The translations under genes were made by a program, and so were the position numbers. The notes under the pieces were generated by a model. It worked only from the letters and a program-made list of their open reading frames with translations. It was not told the origin of the DNA and made no database searches. Shown piece by piece: positions 24,025-32,467 of a stretch of 64,000 nucleotides of DNA; the first letter of the stretch is position 1; each line of letters opens with the position of its first letter. The DNA is from RBG-16-57-11 sp964503145 (GTDB lineage: Bacteria; Chloroflexota; Anaerolineae; Anaerolineales; UBA4823). The stretch is taken from NCBI GenBank assembly GCA_964503145.1, contig CAZCYV010000001.1, forward strand, positions 496,001 to 560,000, written 5' to 3'.

Positions 24025-24106
24025 TGCGCTGGGTGGGAGTTGAACCCACACGCCTTTCGGCACATGGCCCTCAACCATGCCTGTCTGCCAGTTCCAGCAC
24101 CAGCGC
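24025..24106 (-). tRNA. tRNA-Leu (anticodon GAG)
   Basis: 82 bases on the minus strand. The acceptor stem GCGCTGG pairs with CCAGCGC, with discriminator A. The anticodon arm is CATGG-TTGAGGG-CCATG, giving anticodon GAG for CUC and CUU. The long variable arm (TGCCGAAAGGCG-like) marks a class II tRNA, and GGTTCAACTCC forms the T-loop region. The 3' CCA is not encoded. It has its own strong promoter and terminator. Confidence 0.95.
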
Positions 24107-24118
24107 AAGGGCAAAAGT

Positions 24119-24146
24119 ATTATAATCGGGTCTACGGCATTGTCAA
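24119..24146 (-). promoter_or_regulatory. Promoter of tRNA-Leu
   Basis: Perfect TTGACA (24146-24141) and TATAAT (24124-24119) with a 16-base spacer on the minus strand; the start would fall about 5 bases before the mature tRNA. The divergent plsX gene begins 28 bases beyond. Confidence 0.8.
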
Positions 24147-24173
24147 GCCACCCTACCTTTAAGGAGAAATTGT

Positions 24174-25229
24174 ATGCGCATCGTACTCGACGCCATGGGC
24201 AGCGACACTTGCCCCGGCCCCGAAGTGCAGGCATCTATCCAGGCTGCTCGCCAGTTTGGCGATGAGATCATCCTGGTCGGCCCGGCGGATCGGCTCAAAC
24301 CGATGCTCAGCCAAGCTGGCGGCGATAGCGTCCCAATCCGACTGGTGGACGCGCCGGACATCATCACCATGGAAGATAAGGGTCTGAAGCTGGCGCTCAA
24401 AGCCAAACGTCGCGGCTCGAAGACCTCCATGGCAGTCGGCATGGATTTGATACTCAACGGCGAGGCGGATGCCTTCGTCACCGCCGGCAATACCGGCGGG
24501 GCATTAGCCACCGCTTATTACCGCTTAGGCACCCTTCAGGGCGTGGAACGCCCGGCGCTCACAGGGCTGTTCCCGGTGAAAAACGGATTTTGCGTCGTCC
24601 TGGATATCGGAGCAAATCCTGAATGCAAGCCTTATCACCTCTTGCAGTTTGCGGTGATGGGCGCTGTGTATGCTCAGCGCGTCCGCGGCGTCCCCAATCC
24701 GCGCGTCGGATTGCTATCAAATGGCGAAGAGGCCGGAAAAGGCAACGAGTTGGTCAAGGGCGTTTATCCGCTGCTGGCCAGCAGCGGGCTGAACTTTATC
24801 GGTAATGTGGAAGGGAAAGAGTTGTTCGGCGGCGGCGCGGATGTGGTGGTGACGGATGGCTTCACCGGCAATATCCTGCTCAAATCCAGCGAAGCGGTCG
24901 CCAAGCTGATCGTTGACGTGTTGCGGCAAGAGTTAATGGCCTCCACACGAACAAAGCTCGGCGCCCTGCTGGCGAAGCCCGCCTTCGGTAAAATTCGGCG
25001 TATGCTCGATCCAGGCGAGGTCGGAGCGGCGCCGCTCCTGGGCGTCAACGGCCTGGTATTCATCGGCCATGGCCGTTCCGATGCGCATGCCCTGGTCAGC
25101 GCCATCCGTACGGCTCGCCAGGCCGTCGAAGCTGACCTGATGGGCGCGTTGCACGGCGCGATCCAGGAGCAATTGCAACAGGTTCAAGTACACATACCCC
25201 CAGACAAAGCCGAGGAGGTTTATGAGTAA
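24174..25229 (+). CDS. plsX: Phosphate acyltransferase PlsX
   Basis: 351 aa, with AAGGAG seven bases before the ATG. MRIVLDAMGSDTCPGPEV at the start, the FVTAGNTGGALATA loop near 102-115, the DIGANPECKP motif near 143 and GHGRSDAHA near 301 are all family signatures. PlsX makes acyl-phosphate from acyl-ACP for glycerol-3-phosphate acylation by PlsY. Its stop overlaps the fabF start by eight bases, linking phospholipid and fatty-acid synthesis in one operon. Confidence 0.95.
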   Translation: MRIVLDAMGSDTCPGPEVQASIQAARQFGDEIILVGPADRLKPMLSQAGGDSVPIRLVDAPDIITMEDKGLKLALKAKRRGSKTSMAVGMDLILNGEADAFVTAGNTGGALATAYYRLGTLQGVERPALTGLFPVKNGFCVVLDIGANPECKPYHLLQFAVMGAVYAQRVRGVPNPRVGLLSNGEEAGKGNELVKGVYPLLASSGLNFIGNVEGKELFGGGADVVVTDGFTGNILLKSSEAVAKLIVDVLRQELMASTRTKLGALLAKPAFGKIRRMLDPGEVGAAPLLGVNGLVFIGHGRSDAHALVSAIRTARQAVEADLMGALHGAIQEQLQQVQVHIPPDKAEEVYE

Positions 25230-26478
25230 TTCTCACCCACGCACCCGCGTGGTCATCACCGGGCTTGGGGCCGTATCGCCGCTAGGTTCGACGCTTGAAC
25301 AATATTGGGATGGCCTGTTGCAAGGTTGTTCGGGCATTCGCCGCATCACCCAATTCGATCCCAGCGACTTTCCCTGTCAGATCGCCGGAGAAATCCCCGA
25401 CTTCAACGTCGAAGCCTATATGGATCGCAAGGAGGCGCGCCGCACCCCGCGCGCTTGCCAGATCGCTCTGGCAGCCGCCATCCAGGCCGTGAAGGATGCC
25501 AGGTTGCCGGAGATCATGCCCAACCCGGAGCGCGCCGGCGTTTTATTTGGCACGGTCATTGGCGGCGGCGATAAATTCGAAGAAGGCATCTTCGTGATGC
25601 GCGACTCCGGCCCTGGCAAAGTCAGCCCCTTCATGTTACCCGCCGGCATCCCGAACATCCCGGCGTTCATGATCGCGCGTCAGTTCCAATGCCTGGGGCC
25701 GAATAACACCATCTCCACCGCCTGCGCCACGGGGACCCAGGCTATCGGCGAGGCGGCAGAGTTGATCTGGCGCGGCAAAGCCGATGTTGTCATCACCGGC
25801 GGCACAGAGTCGATGGTCAGAGACTGGTGCGTTGCCAGTTTCAGCAACATGCATGCCCTTCCGGTGCATTATAACGACCAGCCGGAGAAGGCATCTCGCC
25901 CATTCGACGCCAGGCGGGAGGGGTTTGTCATCGCCGAAGGGGCGGCGGCGCTGGTGCTGGAGAGCGAGGCGCACGCCCGGGCGCGTGGCGCGCGGGTGTA
26001 CGCCGAAGTCGCCGGACATGCCTCGTCGGCAGACGCCTACCACATCGCCGCGCCGGGGCCGGATGGGCTTGGCCCAGTACGCGCGATGCGCTGGGCGTTG
26101 CAAAACGCCGGGCTTGCGCCAGAAGCGGTGGATTACATCAACGCCCACGGCTCATCAACACCGCTCAACGATGCCATCGAAACCAAGGCGATCAAAGCCG
26201 TCTTCGGCGAGCACGCCTACAAGCTGGCGGTCAGCTCGACCAAGTCGATGATCGGGCATCCGATGGGCGCCGCCGGCGCGTTGGAAGCGCTGGCTTGCAT
26301 TCTGGCTATTCACCGCGGCTGGATACCCCCCACCATCAACTATGAGTTCCCCGATCCAGAGTGCGATCTGGATTATGTGCCCAACCAGGCGCGTCAGGCG
26401 CAGGTGAACGTGACCCTGTCGAATTCCTTTGGCCTGGGCGGACAGAACGCCTGCCTGGTGCTCAGGAAATTTGCATAA
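25222..26478 (+). CDS. fabF: 3-oxoacyl-ACP synthase II (first copy)
   Basis: 418 aa. The start lies inside the end of plsX, after GAGGAGG. RVVITGLGAVSPLG opens the protein; the Cys nucleophile is in STACATGTQAIGEAA near residue 168, and the two catalytic His are in INAHGSSTPLND near 310 and STKSMIGHPMGAAG near 345. It condenses malonyl-ACP with growing acyl-ACP. A second copy follows after 60 bases. Its 3' 527 bases (25936-26462) are identical to those of the copy, while residues about 110-235 differ, so the family-typical length hides a recent conversion event. Confidence 0.93.
   Translation: MSNSHPRTRVVITGLGAVSPLGSTLEQYWDGLLQGCSGIRRITQFDPSDFPCQIAGEIPDFNVEAYMDRKEARRTPRACQIALAAAIQAVKDARLPEIMPNPERAGVLFGTVIGGGDKFEEGIFVMRDSGPGKVSPFMLPAGIPNIPAFMIARQFQCLGPNNTISTACATGTQAIGEAAELIWRGKADVVITGGTESMVRDWCVASFSNMHALPVHYNDQPEKASRPFDARREGFVIAEGAAALVLESEAHARARGARVYAEVAGHASSADAYHIAAPGPDGLGPVRAMRWALQNAGLAPEAVDYINAHGSSTPLNDAIETKAIKAVFGEHAYKLAVSSTKSMIGHPMGAAGALEALACILAIHRGWIPPTINYEFPDPECDLDYVPNQARQAQVNVTLSNSFGLGGQNACLVLRKFA
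25936..26462 (+). repeat. 527-bp exact direct repeat, copy 1 (fabF 3' half)
   Basis: No difference was found against 27253-27779 when read side by side, including synonymous positions. The repeat spans residues about 239-413, with both catalytic His regions. Spacing between copies is 1317 bases. Confidence 0.93.
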
Positions 26479-26538
26479 CCCAACCTGGGTAGGTTATGCC
26501 TTTCAGAAATACTGATCATCCAAATAACGAGGAGATAC

Positions 26539-27795
26539 ATGAATACTTCCCCCTCACGCACTCGCGTGGTCATCACCGGGCTTGGGGCCGTATCGCCGCT
26601 GGGTTCGACGCTCGAACAATATTGGGACGGCCTGTTGCAAGGCTGCTCGGGCATTCGCCGCATCACCCAATTCGATCCTAGCAACCTGCCCTGCCAGATC
26701 GCCGGAGAAATCCCCGACTTCAACGTCGAAGCCTATATGGATCGCAAGGAGGCGCGCCGCACAGCGCGCGTCTGCCAGATCGCTCTGGCAGCCGCCATCC
26801 AGGCCGTGAAGGACGCCGGGTTGCCGGAGATCATGCCCAATCCGGAGCGCGCCGGCGTGCTGTTCGGCAGCGTCGTCGGCGGCGCAGATAAGCTTGCCGA
26901 GGGCGTGCTTACCCTGCATAATCAAGGACCCAGCAGAATCAGCCCATTCATGATACCATCTGGCATCCCGAACATCCCGGCGTTCATGATCGCACGCCAG
27001 TTTCAATGTCTGGGGCCGAATAGCACCATCTCCACCGCCTGCGCCACGGGGACCCAGGCTATCGGCGAGGCAGCAGAGTTGATCTGGCGCGGGGCGGCGG
27101 ACTTGGTGATCTGCGGTGGGGCAGAGGCGCTGGTGAACGATTGGACGATCGCCGGTTTCAGTTCGATGCAGGCGCTGCCGGTGAACTTCAACGACCAGCC
27201 GGAGAAGGCATCTCGCCCATTCGACGCCAAACGTGAGGGGTTTGTCTTCTCGGAAGGGGCGGCGGCGCTGGTGCTGGAGAGCGAGGCGCACGCCCGGGCG
27301 CGTGGCGCGCGGGTGTACGCCGAAGTCGCCGGACATGCCTCGTCGGCAGACGCCTACCACATCGCCGCGCCGGGGCCGGATGGGCTTGGCCCAGTACGCG
27401 CGATGCGCTGGGCGTTGCAAAACGCCGGGCTTGCGCCAGAAGCGGTGGATTACATCAACGCCCACGGCTCATCAACACCGCTCAACGATGCCATCGAAAC
27501 CAAGGCGATCAAAGCCGTCTTCGGCGAGCACGCCTACAAGCTGGCGGTCAGCTCGACCAAGTCGATGATCGGGCATCCGATGGGCGCCGCCGGCGCGTTG
27601 GAAGCGCTGGCTTGCATTCTGGCTATTCACCGCGGCTGGATACCCCCCACCATCAACTATGAGTTCCCCGATCCAGAGTGCGATCTGGATTATGTGCCCA
27701 ACCAGGCGCGTCAGGCGCAGGTGAACGTGACCCTGTCGAATTCCTTTGGCCTGGGCGGACAGAACGCCTGCCTGGTGCTTAAGAGATACGCCTAG
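26539..27795 (+). CDS. fabF: 3-oxoacyl-ACP synthase II (second copy)
   Basis: 418 aa, the same length as the first copy, with GAGGAG before the start. The Cys/His/His triad is conserved in the same motifs. Differences cluster in residues about 108-145 and 190-238, which line the acyl pocket and dimer interface in known FabF structures; elsewhere the proteins are nearly the same. Two non-identical condensing enzymes in tandem may differ in chain-length or branched-primer preference (inference). The last few codons also differ from copy 1. Confidence 0.92.
   Translation: MNTSPSRTRVVITGLGAVSPLGSTLEQYWDGLLQGCSGIRRITQFDPSNLPCQIAGEIPDFNVEAYMDRKEARRTARVCQIALAAAIQAVKDAGLPEIMPNPERAGVLFGSVVGGADKLAEGVLTLHNQGPSRISPFMIPSGIPNIPAFMIARQFQCLGPNSTISTACATGTQAIGEAAELIWRGAADLVICGGAEALVNDWTIAGFSSMQALPVNFNDQPEKASRPFDAKREGFVFSEGAAALVLESEAHARARGARVYAEVAGHASSADAYHIAAPGPDGLGPVRAMRWALQNAGLAPEAVDYINAHGSSTPLNDAIETKAIKAVFGEHAYKLAVSSTKSMIGHPMGAAGALEALACILAIHRGWIPPTINYEFPDPECDLDYVPNQARQAQVNVTLSNSFGLGGQNACLVLKRYA
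27253..27779 (+). repeat. 527-bp exact direct repeat, copy 2
   Basis: Identical partner of 25936-26462. The break points lie in a GAAGGGGCGG stretch and 16 bases before the stop. The sharp edges suggest gene conversion after an older duplication. Confidence 0.93.
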
Positions 27796-27820
27796 CCGCA
27801 CGTCCGGAGCAGATTACCTT

Positions 27821-28528
27821 ATGTTTATTCACCGCAATGACACCCTGATCAAGCGCAACGCTCGTATTGGCCAGGTGACCATGTTCGTCGCCCTGGCGGT
27901 GCTGGTAGGCGGCATGTTCGTCTCTTTCCAATACCCAGAGCACTCCAACTGGTCCTTCCTGGCGCTGTTGCTGGGTTTTGTCCTCTCTCAGGTAGGTATA
28001 TACTTCTCCAATCGCTTTAGTCGCAAGCCACGGCCAGACGAGTTGCTCGACCAGGCTCTGAAAGGCCTGGACAAGAGGTACGCCTTGTATCACTACCTCA
28101 CGCCTGCTACTCATCTGTTGGTCGGCCCGTCAGGGATCTGGGTGTTGCTCCCCTATTACCAGCGCGGCACGATCACCTATACCAAAGGCCGTTGGCGACA
28201 ATATGGCGGCGGGATACTATATCAATACTTGAAGCTATTTGCTCAAGAAGGCCTGGGACGCCCCGATATGGAACTGGCGAACCAGGTGAGCGCGTTGCAG
28301 AATCTGTTGCAGAAGCATCTGCCGGAAGAAAGTCTGCCGCCCATCCAGGCAGCTCTGGTGTTCACCCACCCCAAGGTCGAGATCAGCATCCCCGAGGGCG
28401 AGACGCCGCCCGCCGAGACGGTCAAGCTGAAAGACTTGAAAGATTTGATTCGCAAATCGGGCAAAGCTAAAACTATTTCCCTGGACAAAGTGAAGCTCAT
28501 CCAGGATGCGCTACTTGGTCGCAATTGA
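27821..28528 (+). CDS. Membrane protein with NERD-like domain
   Basis: 235 aa from the ATG at 27821, 25 bases after the second fabF. Two hydrophobic segments near residues 19-37 and 46-62 form a membrane hairpin. The soluble part begins LDKRYALYHYLTPATHLLVGPSGIWVLLP, a pattern like the start of NERD (nuclease-related) domains, where a short strand-turn-strand leads to the catalytic Asp/Gln region. The expected downstream catalytic residues are not clear. It may be a degenerate member or another membrane-tethered alpha/beta domain. It probably shares the plsX-fabF transcript. Function is unknown. Confidence 0.6.
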   Translation: MFIHRNDTLIKRNARIGQVTMFVALAVLVGGMFVSFQYPEHSNWSFLALLLGFVLSQVGIYFSNRFSRKPRPDELLDQALKGLDKRYALYHYLTPATHLLVGPSGIWVLLPYYQRGTITYTKGRWRQYGGGILYQYLKLFAQEGLGRPDMELANQVSALQNLLQKHLPEESLPPIQAALVFTHPKVEISIPEGETPPAETVKLKDLKDLIRKSGKAKTISLDKVKLIQDALLGRN

Positions 28529-28713
28529 GCAATGGCAGCATCCTGGCGAGCCGGTCTTCATCGCCATCGAGCTGGCCAGCGCTTCGATACACACCTGGGA
28601 AGCGGCCGTAATTTTATCATCCATCCACTTCCACCTCTGAAACTCAAGCTGCTCAAACAATTAAAAAGGCAGCGGGCCAAACACGCCCGCTGCCGTCGCA
28701 TACAGTGTGCAGA

Positions 28714-29775
28714 TCAGCCGGCCAGGTAAGCGTCCAACGCTTCCTTGCTGATGCGGTAAGCATTGCCGATCTTCTTGGCTTTCAACTCGCCGGCAGTGAT
28801 CGCGGCGATGACATCTTCTTCAGAGACGCGCAGATAGGCCGCGGCCTCGGCCGGGGTCATCACAGCCGGCGCAGATGGAGCGCCGCCCGCAGGCGGCTGC
28901 CCGCCTGCTGCCGCGCCAGCCGCGCCGGCGCCGGTCATCCCTTGCAAAGAGCTGCTCAGCACATTGCCGATGCCCATACCCGCGCCAATACCTGCCGTCA
29001 GGCCCGCCCCACCGGCCGGATTCTGGGCGGCGTCGCGCAGCGCATCCGCTGCCTGCAATTGAGTATAGGTCTGCATGTCCAGCATACCCATTGCCCGCAG
29101 TTCCTCCGCCGATTTGCTAGAGGGCTTGAGGTTCTCTACGTAGAAGGCTTTGAGGGTCAACCCAAGCGCCAGGAAATCGTCCTGCGCCTTGGCGCGCACA
29201 CCCGCGCCCAGTTCCTCGGTCAGACCGATCAGTTCAGGCACGCTGTGCTTCGCAGCCGTCTCGCCGAGCAGGTCCTGCAACTTGGAAAGCAGAATCGAAC
29301 GCAAGCGGGTCTCGATATCGCTGGTGCGATAGACTCCCTGTGCGCCGACAAGCTGAGTGACCAGTTGCTGCGGGTCTTTGACCTGGAAGCTGTAAGTGCC
29401 AAACCCTTGAAGCAGCGCTACCCCCAGGCCCATGTTAGGATTGCGCACGATGATCGGTTGTGGTGTGCCCCACTTGCGGTCTGCAAACTCGCGCATCGAG
29501 ACAAAATAGACTTCCGCCGGGAAGGGAGTGCGTTCGTTGAACAGTTTGCCGATGGCATTGATCAAAATGGGGATGTTATAAGTGACAATCGTATGGCGCC
29601 CGGGGCCGAAAACATCCATCGCGTTGCCGTCTCGGAAGAACACCGCCGTCTGCGATTCGCGCACCACCAGTTGTGAGCCAATGCGGATCGAGCCCTGCCC
29701 GGTCTCAGGGATGCGATGTACGATCTCTTCACGCATCTCATCGGGATATTCGATCAAATCAATTACTCTAGTCAT
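28714..29775 (-). CDS. SPFH (YdjI-type) protein with C-terminal excisionase-like HTH
   Basis: 353 aa. Residues 1-245 match the SPFH/virion-core YdjI type: RIPETGQGSIRIGSQLVV, QTAVFFRDGNAMDVFGPG, then a long amphipathic region. A Gly/Ala/Pro linker (about 260-305) leads to a small domain, MTPAEAAAYLRVSEEDV ... IGNAYRISKEALDAYL, which is a MerR/excisionase-type helix-turn-helix (HTH_17). Relatives commonly end in a zinc ribbon instead. SPFH proteins scaffold membrane microdomains or oligomeric rings. The HTH here may bind DNA or, more likely, a protein partner. The helical protein encoded at 29834 sits upstream on the same strand and is its likely partner. Confidence 0.8.
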   Translation of the reverse strand: MTRVIDLIEYPDEMREEIVHRIPETGQGSIRIGSQLVVRESQTAVFFRDGNAMDVFGPGRHTIVTYNIPILINAIGKLFNERTPFPAEVYFVSMREFADRKWGTPQPIIVRNPNMGLGVALLQGFGTYSFQVKDPQQLVTQLVGAQGVYRTSDIETRLRSILLSKLQDLLGETAAKHSVPELIGLTEELGAGVRAKAQDDFLALGLTLKAFYVENLKPSSKSAEELRAMGMLDMQTYTQLQAADALRDAAQNPAGGAGLTAGIGAGMGIGNVLSSSLQGMTGAGAAGAAAGGQPPAGGAPSAPAVMTPAEAAAYLRVSEEDVIAAITAGELKAKKIGNAYRISKEALDAYLAG

Positions 29776-29833
29776 CGTTATTTACTCCTGCTCAGGTAGA
29801 ATCCAATAGGCGCTGATGTCCGGCAACCGCAGT

Positions 29834-30367
29834 TCAGGCAGCCGGCTGGCCGGAACCGAGGATCGCTTCCTCGCGGCGGTCGAATACATCGATGCACTGC
29901 TGAGTGACAGTCTTCAGGTTGCGCAACGCGGCTGGCAGGCCATCGCTGCCCATAGAAGCTTCCACGTTATCCACCGCTCGGCCCACTTCCTCGGCCAGGC
30001 CGAGCATCTGGGCGTCGTACTCGTACAGGCGGCCCAGTTCTTCCTCGTTGATCTTGACGGCATCGAACAGGCCGGAGTAGCCGCGCGATGCCCGACGCAC
30101 GCGATCGGCGAAGGTGCGCAGCTTGATTGCCGCGGCCTCCAGGTCATCGACATAGCCGATATCACCCGAGCTGATGAACTCGCGCTGTAGCGCCGAAATG
30201 CGCCCCCACTGTTGCTCGAAGCGATCTGCCACCGTCTCGCGCAACAATTTATCCGCATCTCGCCGGCTCTGGCGTTCCATATATCCCTTGAAGCCCGGGA
30301 TATAGCTTAGAATCTTCTTGAACGGATCCAGGTCTGAAGCAACTTTTCCGAGAAACTGATCACTCAT
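29834..30367 (-). CDS. Helical protein of unknown function, partner of SPFH gene
   Basis: 177 aa, no signal or membrane segment, rich in charged helices and probably a coiled-coil bundle. It begins DLDPFKKILSYIPGFKGYMERQSRRDADKLLR-like (first half 14-45), a pattern seen in small proteins next to SPFH genes in filamentous and photosynthetic bacteria. It lies 58 bases upstream of the SPFH gene on the same strand. I recognise no catalytic motif. A scaffold or adaptor for the SPFH ring is inferred. Confidence 0.65.
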   Translation of the reverse strand: MSDQFLGKVASDLDPFKKILSYIPGFKGYMERQSRRDADKLLRETVADRFEQQWGRISALQREFISSGDIGYVDDLEAAAIKLRTFADRVRRASRGYSGLFDAVKINEEELGRLYEYDAQMLGLAEEVGRAVDNVEASMGSDGLPAALRNLKTVTQQCIDVFDRREEAILGSGQPAA

Positions 30368-30522
30368 TGCAGACTCCTTCCGAATTTAGCTCCTTCATTC
30401 TCAATGGCTTAATCCCATTGCCATTATAGCCTGTGTTGTCACGCTTTGCAACACTAACCATATACGAAACAGGATCGGGAAAGTTGCAACCGACAGAAGG
30501 GGTGAATTGATATGATTTTTGT

Positions 30523-30551
30523 TTGACGCGTTTTAGCAATCGTGATAAAAT
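30523..30551 (+). promoter_or_regulatory. Promoter of tRNA-Gln
   Basis: TTGACG (30523-30528), 17-base spacer, TAAAAT (30546-30551). The start would be a few bases before the tRNA. Transcription may continue into glnS. Confidence 0.75.
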
Positions 30552-30562
30552 GTCAGCCGCAC

Positions 30563-30633
30563 TGGGGGCTCGTCTAACGGTAGGACAGCGGACTCTGGAT
30601 CCGTATGTAGAGGTTCGAATCCTTTGCCCCCAG
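30563..30633 (+). tRNA. tRNA-Gln (anticodon CTG)
   Basis: 71 bases. Acceptor TGGGGGC pairs with GCCCCCA, with discriminator G; the 5' T-A pair and G73 are typical of tRNA-Gln. The anticodon stem-loop is GCGGA-CTCTGGA-TCCGT, giving CTG for CAG codons, and GGTTCGAATCC forms the T arm. CC but not CCA follows. It lies 107 bases upstream of its own aminoacyl-tRNA synthetase gene. Confidence 0.95.
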
Positions 30634-30739
30634 CCTGAGAGACGCAGAGCTTGCGTCTCTTTCGCTTAACTCTCGAGTAGCAACGCCCTCACCTCAGTTA
30701 TAATAGGGCTTCAAAAGAAAGCACGAGGCAGACCTGACT

Positions 30740-32431
30740 ATGATCGAAAAAGAGCTTCCACCCGCTACGGATTTTATTCGCGAAGCCATAAACGAGGACC
30801 TGCGCAGCGGCCGCTTTGATCGCGTCCAGACCCGCTTCCCGCCCGAGCCGAACGGCTACCTGCACATTGGCCACGCCAAAGCGATGGCCATCGACTTTGG
30901 CATTGCCCGCGACTACGGCGGCGTTTGCAGCCTGCGCTTTGACGACACCAACCCGGTCAAAGAAGACGTGGAATACGTCGAATCCATCAAGGAAGACATC
31001 CGCTGGCTGGGCTTCGATTGGGGAGACCGGGAATACTATGCTTCCGATTACTTCGAGCAACTCTACGAGATGGCGGTCAAACTGATCAAGAAGGGCAAAG
31101 CTTATGTGGATGACCTAAGCCCCGAGGAAGTTATCGAGTATCGCGGCACGCTCACCGTCCCCGGCAAAAACAGCCCTTATCGAGACCGATCCGTCGAAGA
31201 GAACCTCGATCTTTTCGAACGCATGCGCGCTGGCGAGTTTCCCGACGGCGCCCGTACCCTGCGCGCCAAAATCGACATGGCCTCGCCGAACATCCTGATG
31301 CGCGATCCGGTGATGTACCGCATCATCCATGAGCCGCCGCACCACCGCACTGGAAAGAAGTGGTGCATCTATCCGATGTATGACTTCGCCCACGGGCAGA
31401 GCGACTCGATCGAAGGGGTCACCCATTCGCTATGTTCGCTGGAATACGAAGTCCATCGCCCGCTGTACGAATGGTTCTTGAGAGAGTTGGAGATCTACGC
31501 TCCACGGCAAATCGAGTTTGCCCGCTTGAATCTCAACTACACCGTGATGAGCAAGCGCAAACTGATCAAGCTGGTGCGTGAGGGCCATGTCAATGGCTGG
31601 GATGACCCGCGCATGCCCACCCTCTCTGGTATGCGTCGTCGCGGCTTCCCGCCCGAGGCGATCCTTGAATTTCTGGACCGCGTGGGGGTGGCTAAGAACT
31701 ACAACGTCGTCGATGTCTCCCTGCTCGAAGAGATCGTGCGCGATACGCTCAACCGCAGCGCTCTACGCAAGATGGCTGTCCTGCGCCCGCTCAAGCTGAT
31801 CATCGATAACTATCCTGACGATCTGGTCGAAGAATTGGAAGCGATCAACAATCCCGAAGATCCAGACGCAGGAGTGCGCCCTTTGCCCTTCTCCAAAGTC
31901 CTGTACATCGAACAGGACGATTTTCGCGCTGACCCGCCGCCCAAATATTACCGCCTGGCGCCCGGGCGTGAAGTCCGCCTGCGCTATGCCTATTTTGTGA
32001 CCTGCACCAATTACAAGGTTGATGCAGACGGCAATGTGATCGAGGTGCATTGCACTTACGATCCAGCGACCCGCGGCGGCGATGCTCCGGATGGGCGCAA
32101 GGTCAAATCTACCATCCATTGGGTTTCGGCGGCCCACGCCCTGCCGGCCGAGGTGCGCCTGTATGACCGCCTGTTCAACCGGCCCAATCCAGAAGAGGTG
32201 GACGACGAAAGCCAGGACTTCCTGGCAAATATCAACCCCAACTCGCTGGAAGTGCTCACCAGCTGCCGGGTGGAACCCGGTCTGGCCCAGGCCCAACCTG
32301 GCGAGCGCTTCCAGTTCGAGCGCCAGGGCTATTTTTGTGTGGATAAAGACTCGACCCCAGGCCACCTGGTCTTTAACCGCACCGTGCCGCTCAAGGATAC
32401 CTGGGCGAAGATCGAGAAGACTGGAAAATAA
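30740..32431 (+). CDS. glnS: Glutaminyl-tRNA synthetase
   Basis: 563 aa class I synthetase. RFPPEPNGYLHIGHAKA near residue 32 holds the HIGH motif, VMSKRKL near 268 is the KMSKS-equivalent, and SLRFDDTNP the Gln-specific pocket region. The C-terminal anticodon-binding beta barrels are complete. It charges tRNA-Gln directly, so this organism need not rely on GatCAB for Gln-tRNA. The cognate tRNA gene is immediately upstream and gltX faces it from downstream, with a shared terminator between. A TATAAT at 30699 may add an internal promoter. Confidence 0.96.
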   Translation: MIEKELPPATDFIREAINEDLRSGRFDRVQTRFPPEPNGYLHIGHAKAMAIDFGIARDYGGVCSLRFDDTNPVKEDVEYVESIKEDIRWLGFDWGDREYYASDYFEQLYEMAVKLIKKGKAYVDDLSPEEVIEYRGTLTVPGKNSPYRDRSVEENLDLFERMRAGEFPDGARTLRAKIDMASPNILMRDPVMYRIIHEPPHHRTGKKWCIYPMYDFAHGQSDSIEGVTHSLCSLEYEVHRPLYEWFLRELEIYAPRQIEFARLNLNYTVMSKRKLIKLVREGHVNGWDDPRMPTLSGMRRRGFPPEAILEFLDRVGVAKNYNVVDVSLLEEIVRDTLNRSALRKMAVLRPLKLIIDNYPDDLVEELEAINNPEDPDAGVRPLPFSKVLYIEQDDFRADPPPKYYRLAPGREVRLRYAYFVTCTNYKVDADGNVIEVHCTYDPATRGGDAPDGRKVKSTIHWVSAAHALPAEVRLYDRLFNRPNPEEVDDESQDFLANINPNSLEVLTSCRVEPGLAQAQPGERFQFERQGYFCVDKDSTPGHLVFNRTVPLKDTWAKIEKTGK

Positions 32432-32437
32432 AACAAA

Positions 32438-32465
32438 ATCCGGCTGAGCGACAGCCGGATTTTTT
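32438..32465 (+). terminator. Rho-independent terminator between glnS and gltX
   Basis: 8-bp stem ATCCGGCT with complement and a 7-base loop, then a T-run to 32465, seven bases after the glnS stop. The A-run before the stem lets it also serve gltX on the other strand. Confidence 0.85.
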
Positions 32466-32467
32466 CA

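Noticed and set aside
25222..27795. Composite transposon or phage origin of the fabF repeat.
   Set aside because: The exact repeat lies wholly within coding frames of two homologues; no transposase or inverted ends flank it.
30634..30739. T-box riboswitch before glnS.
   Set aside because: No T-box core sequence or specifier hairpin was recognised in the short interval.
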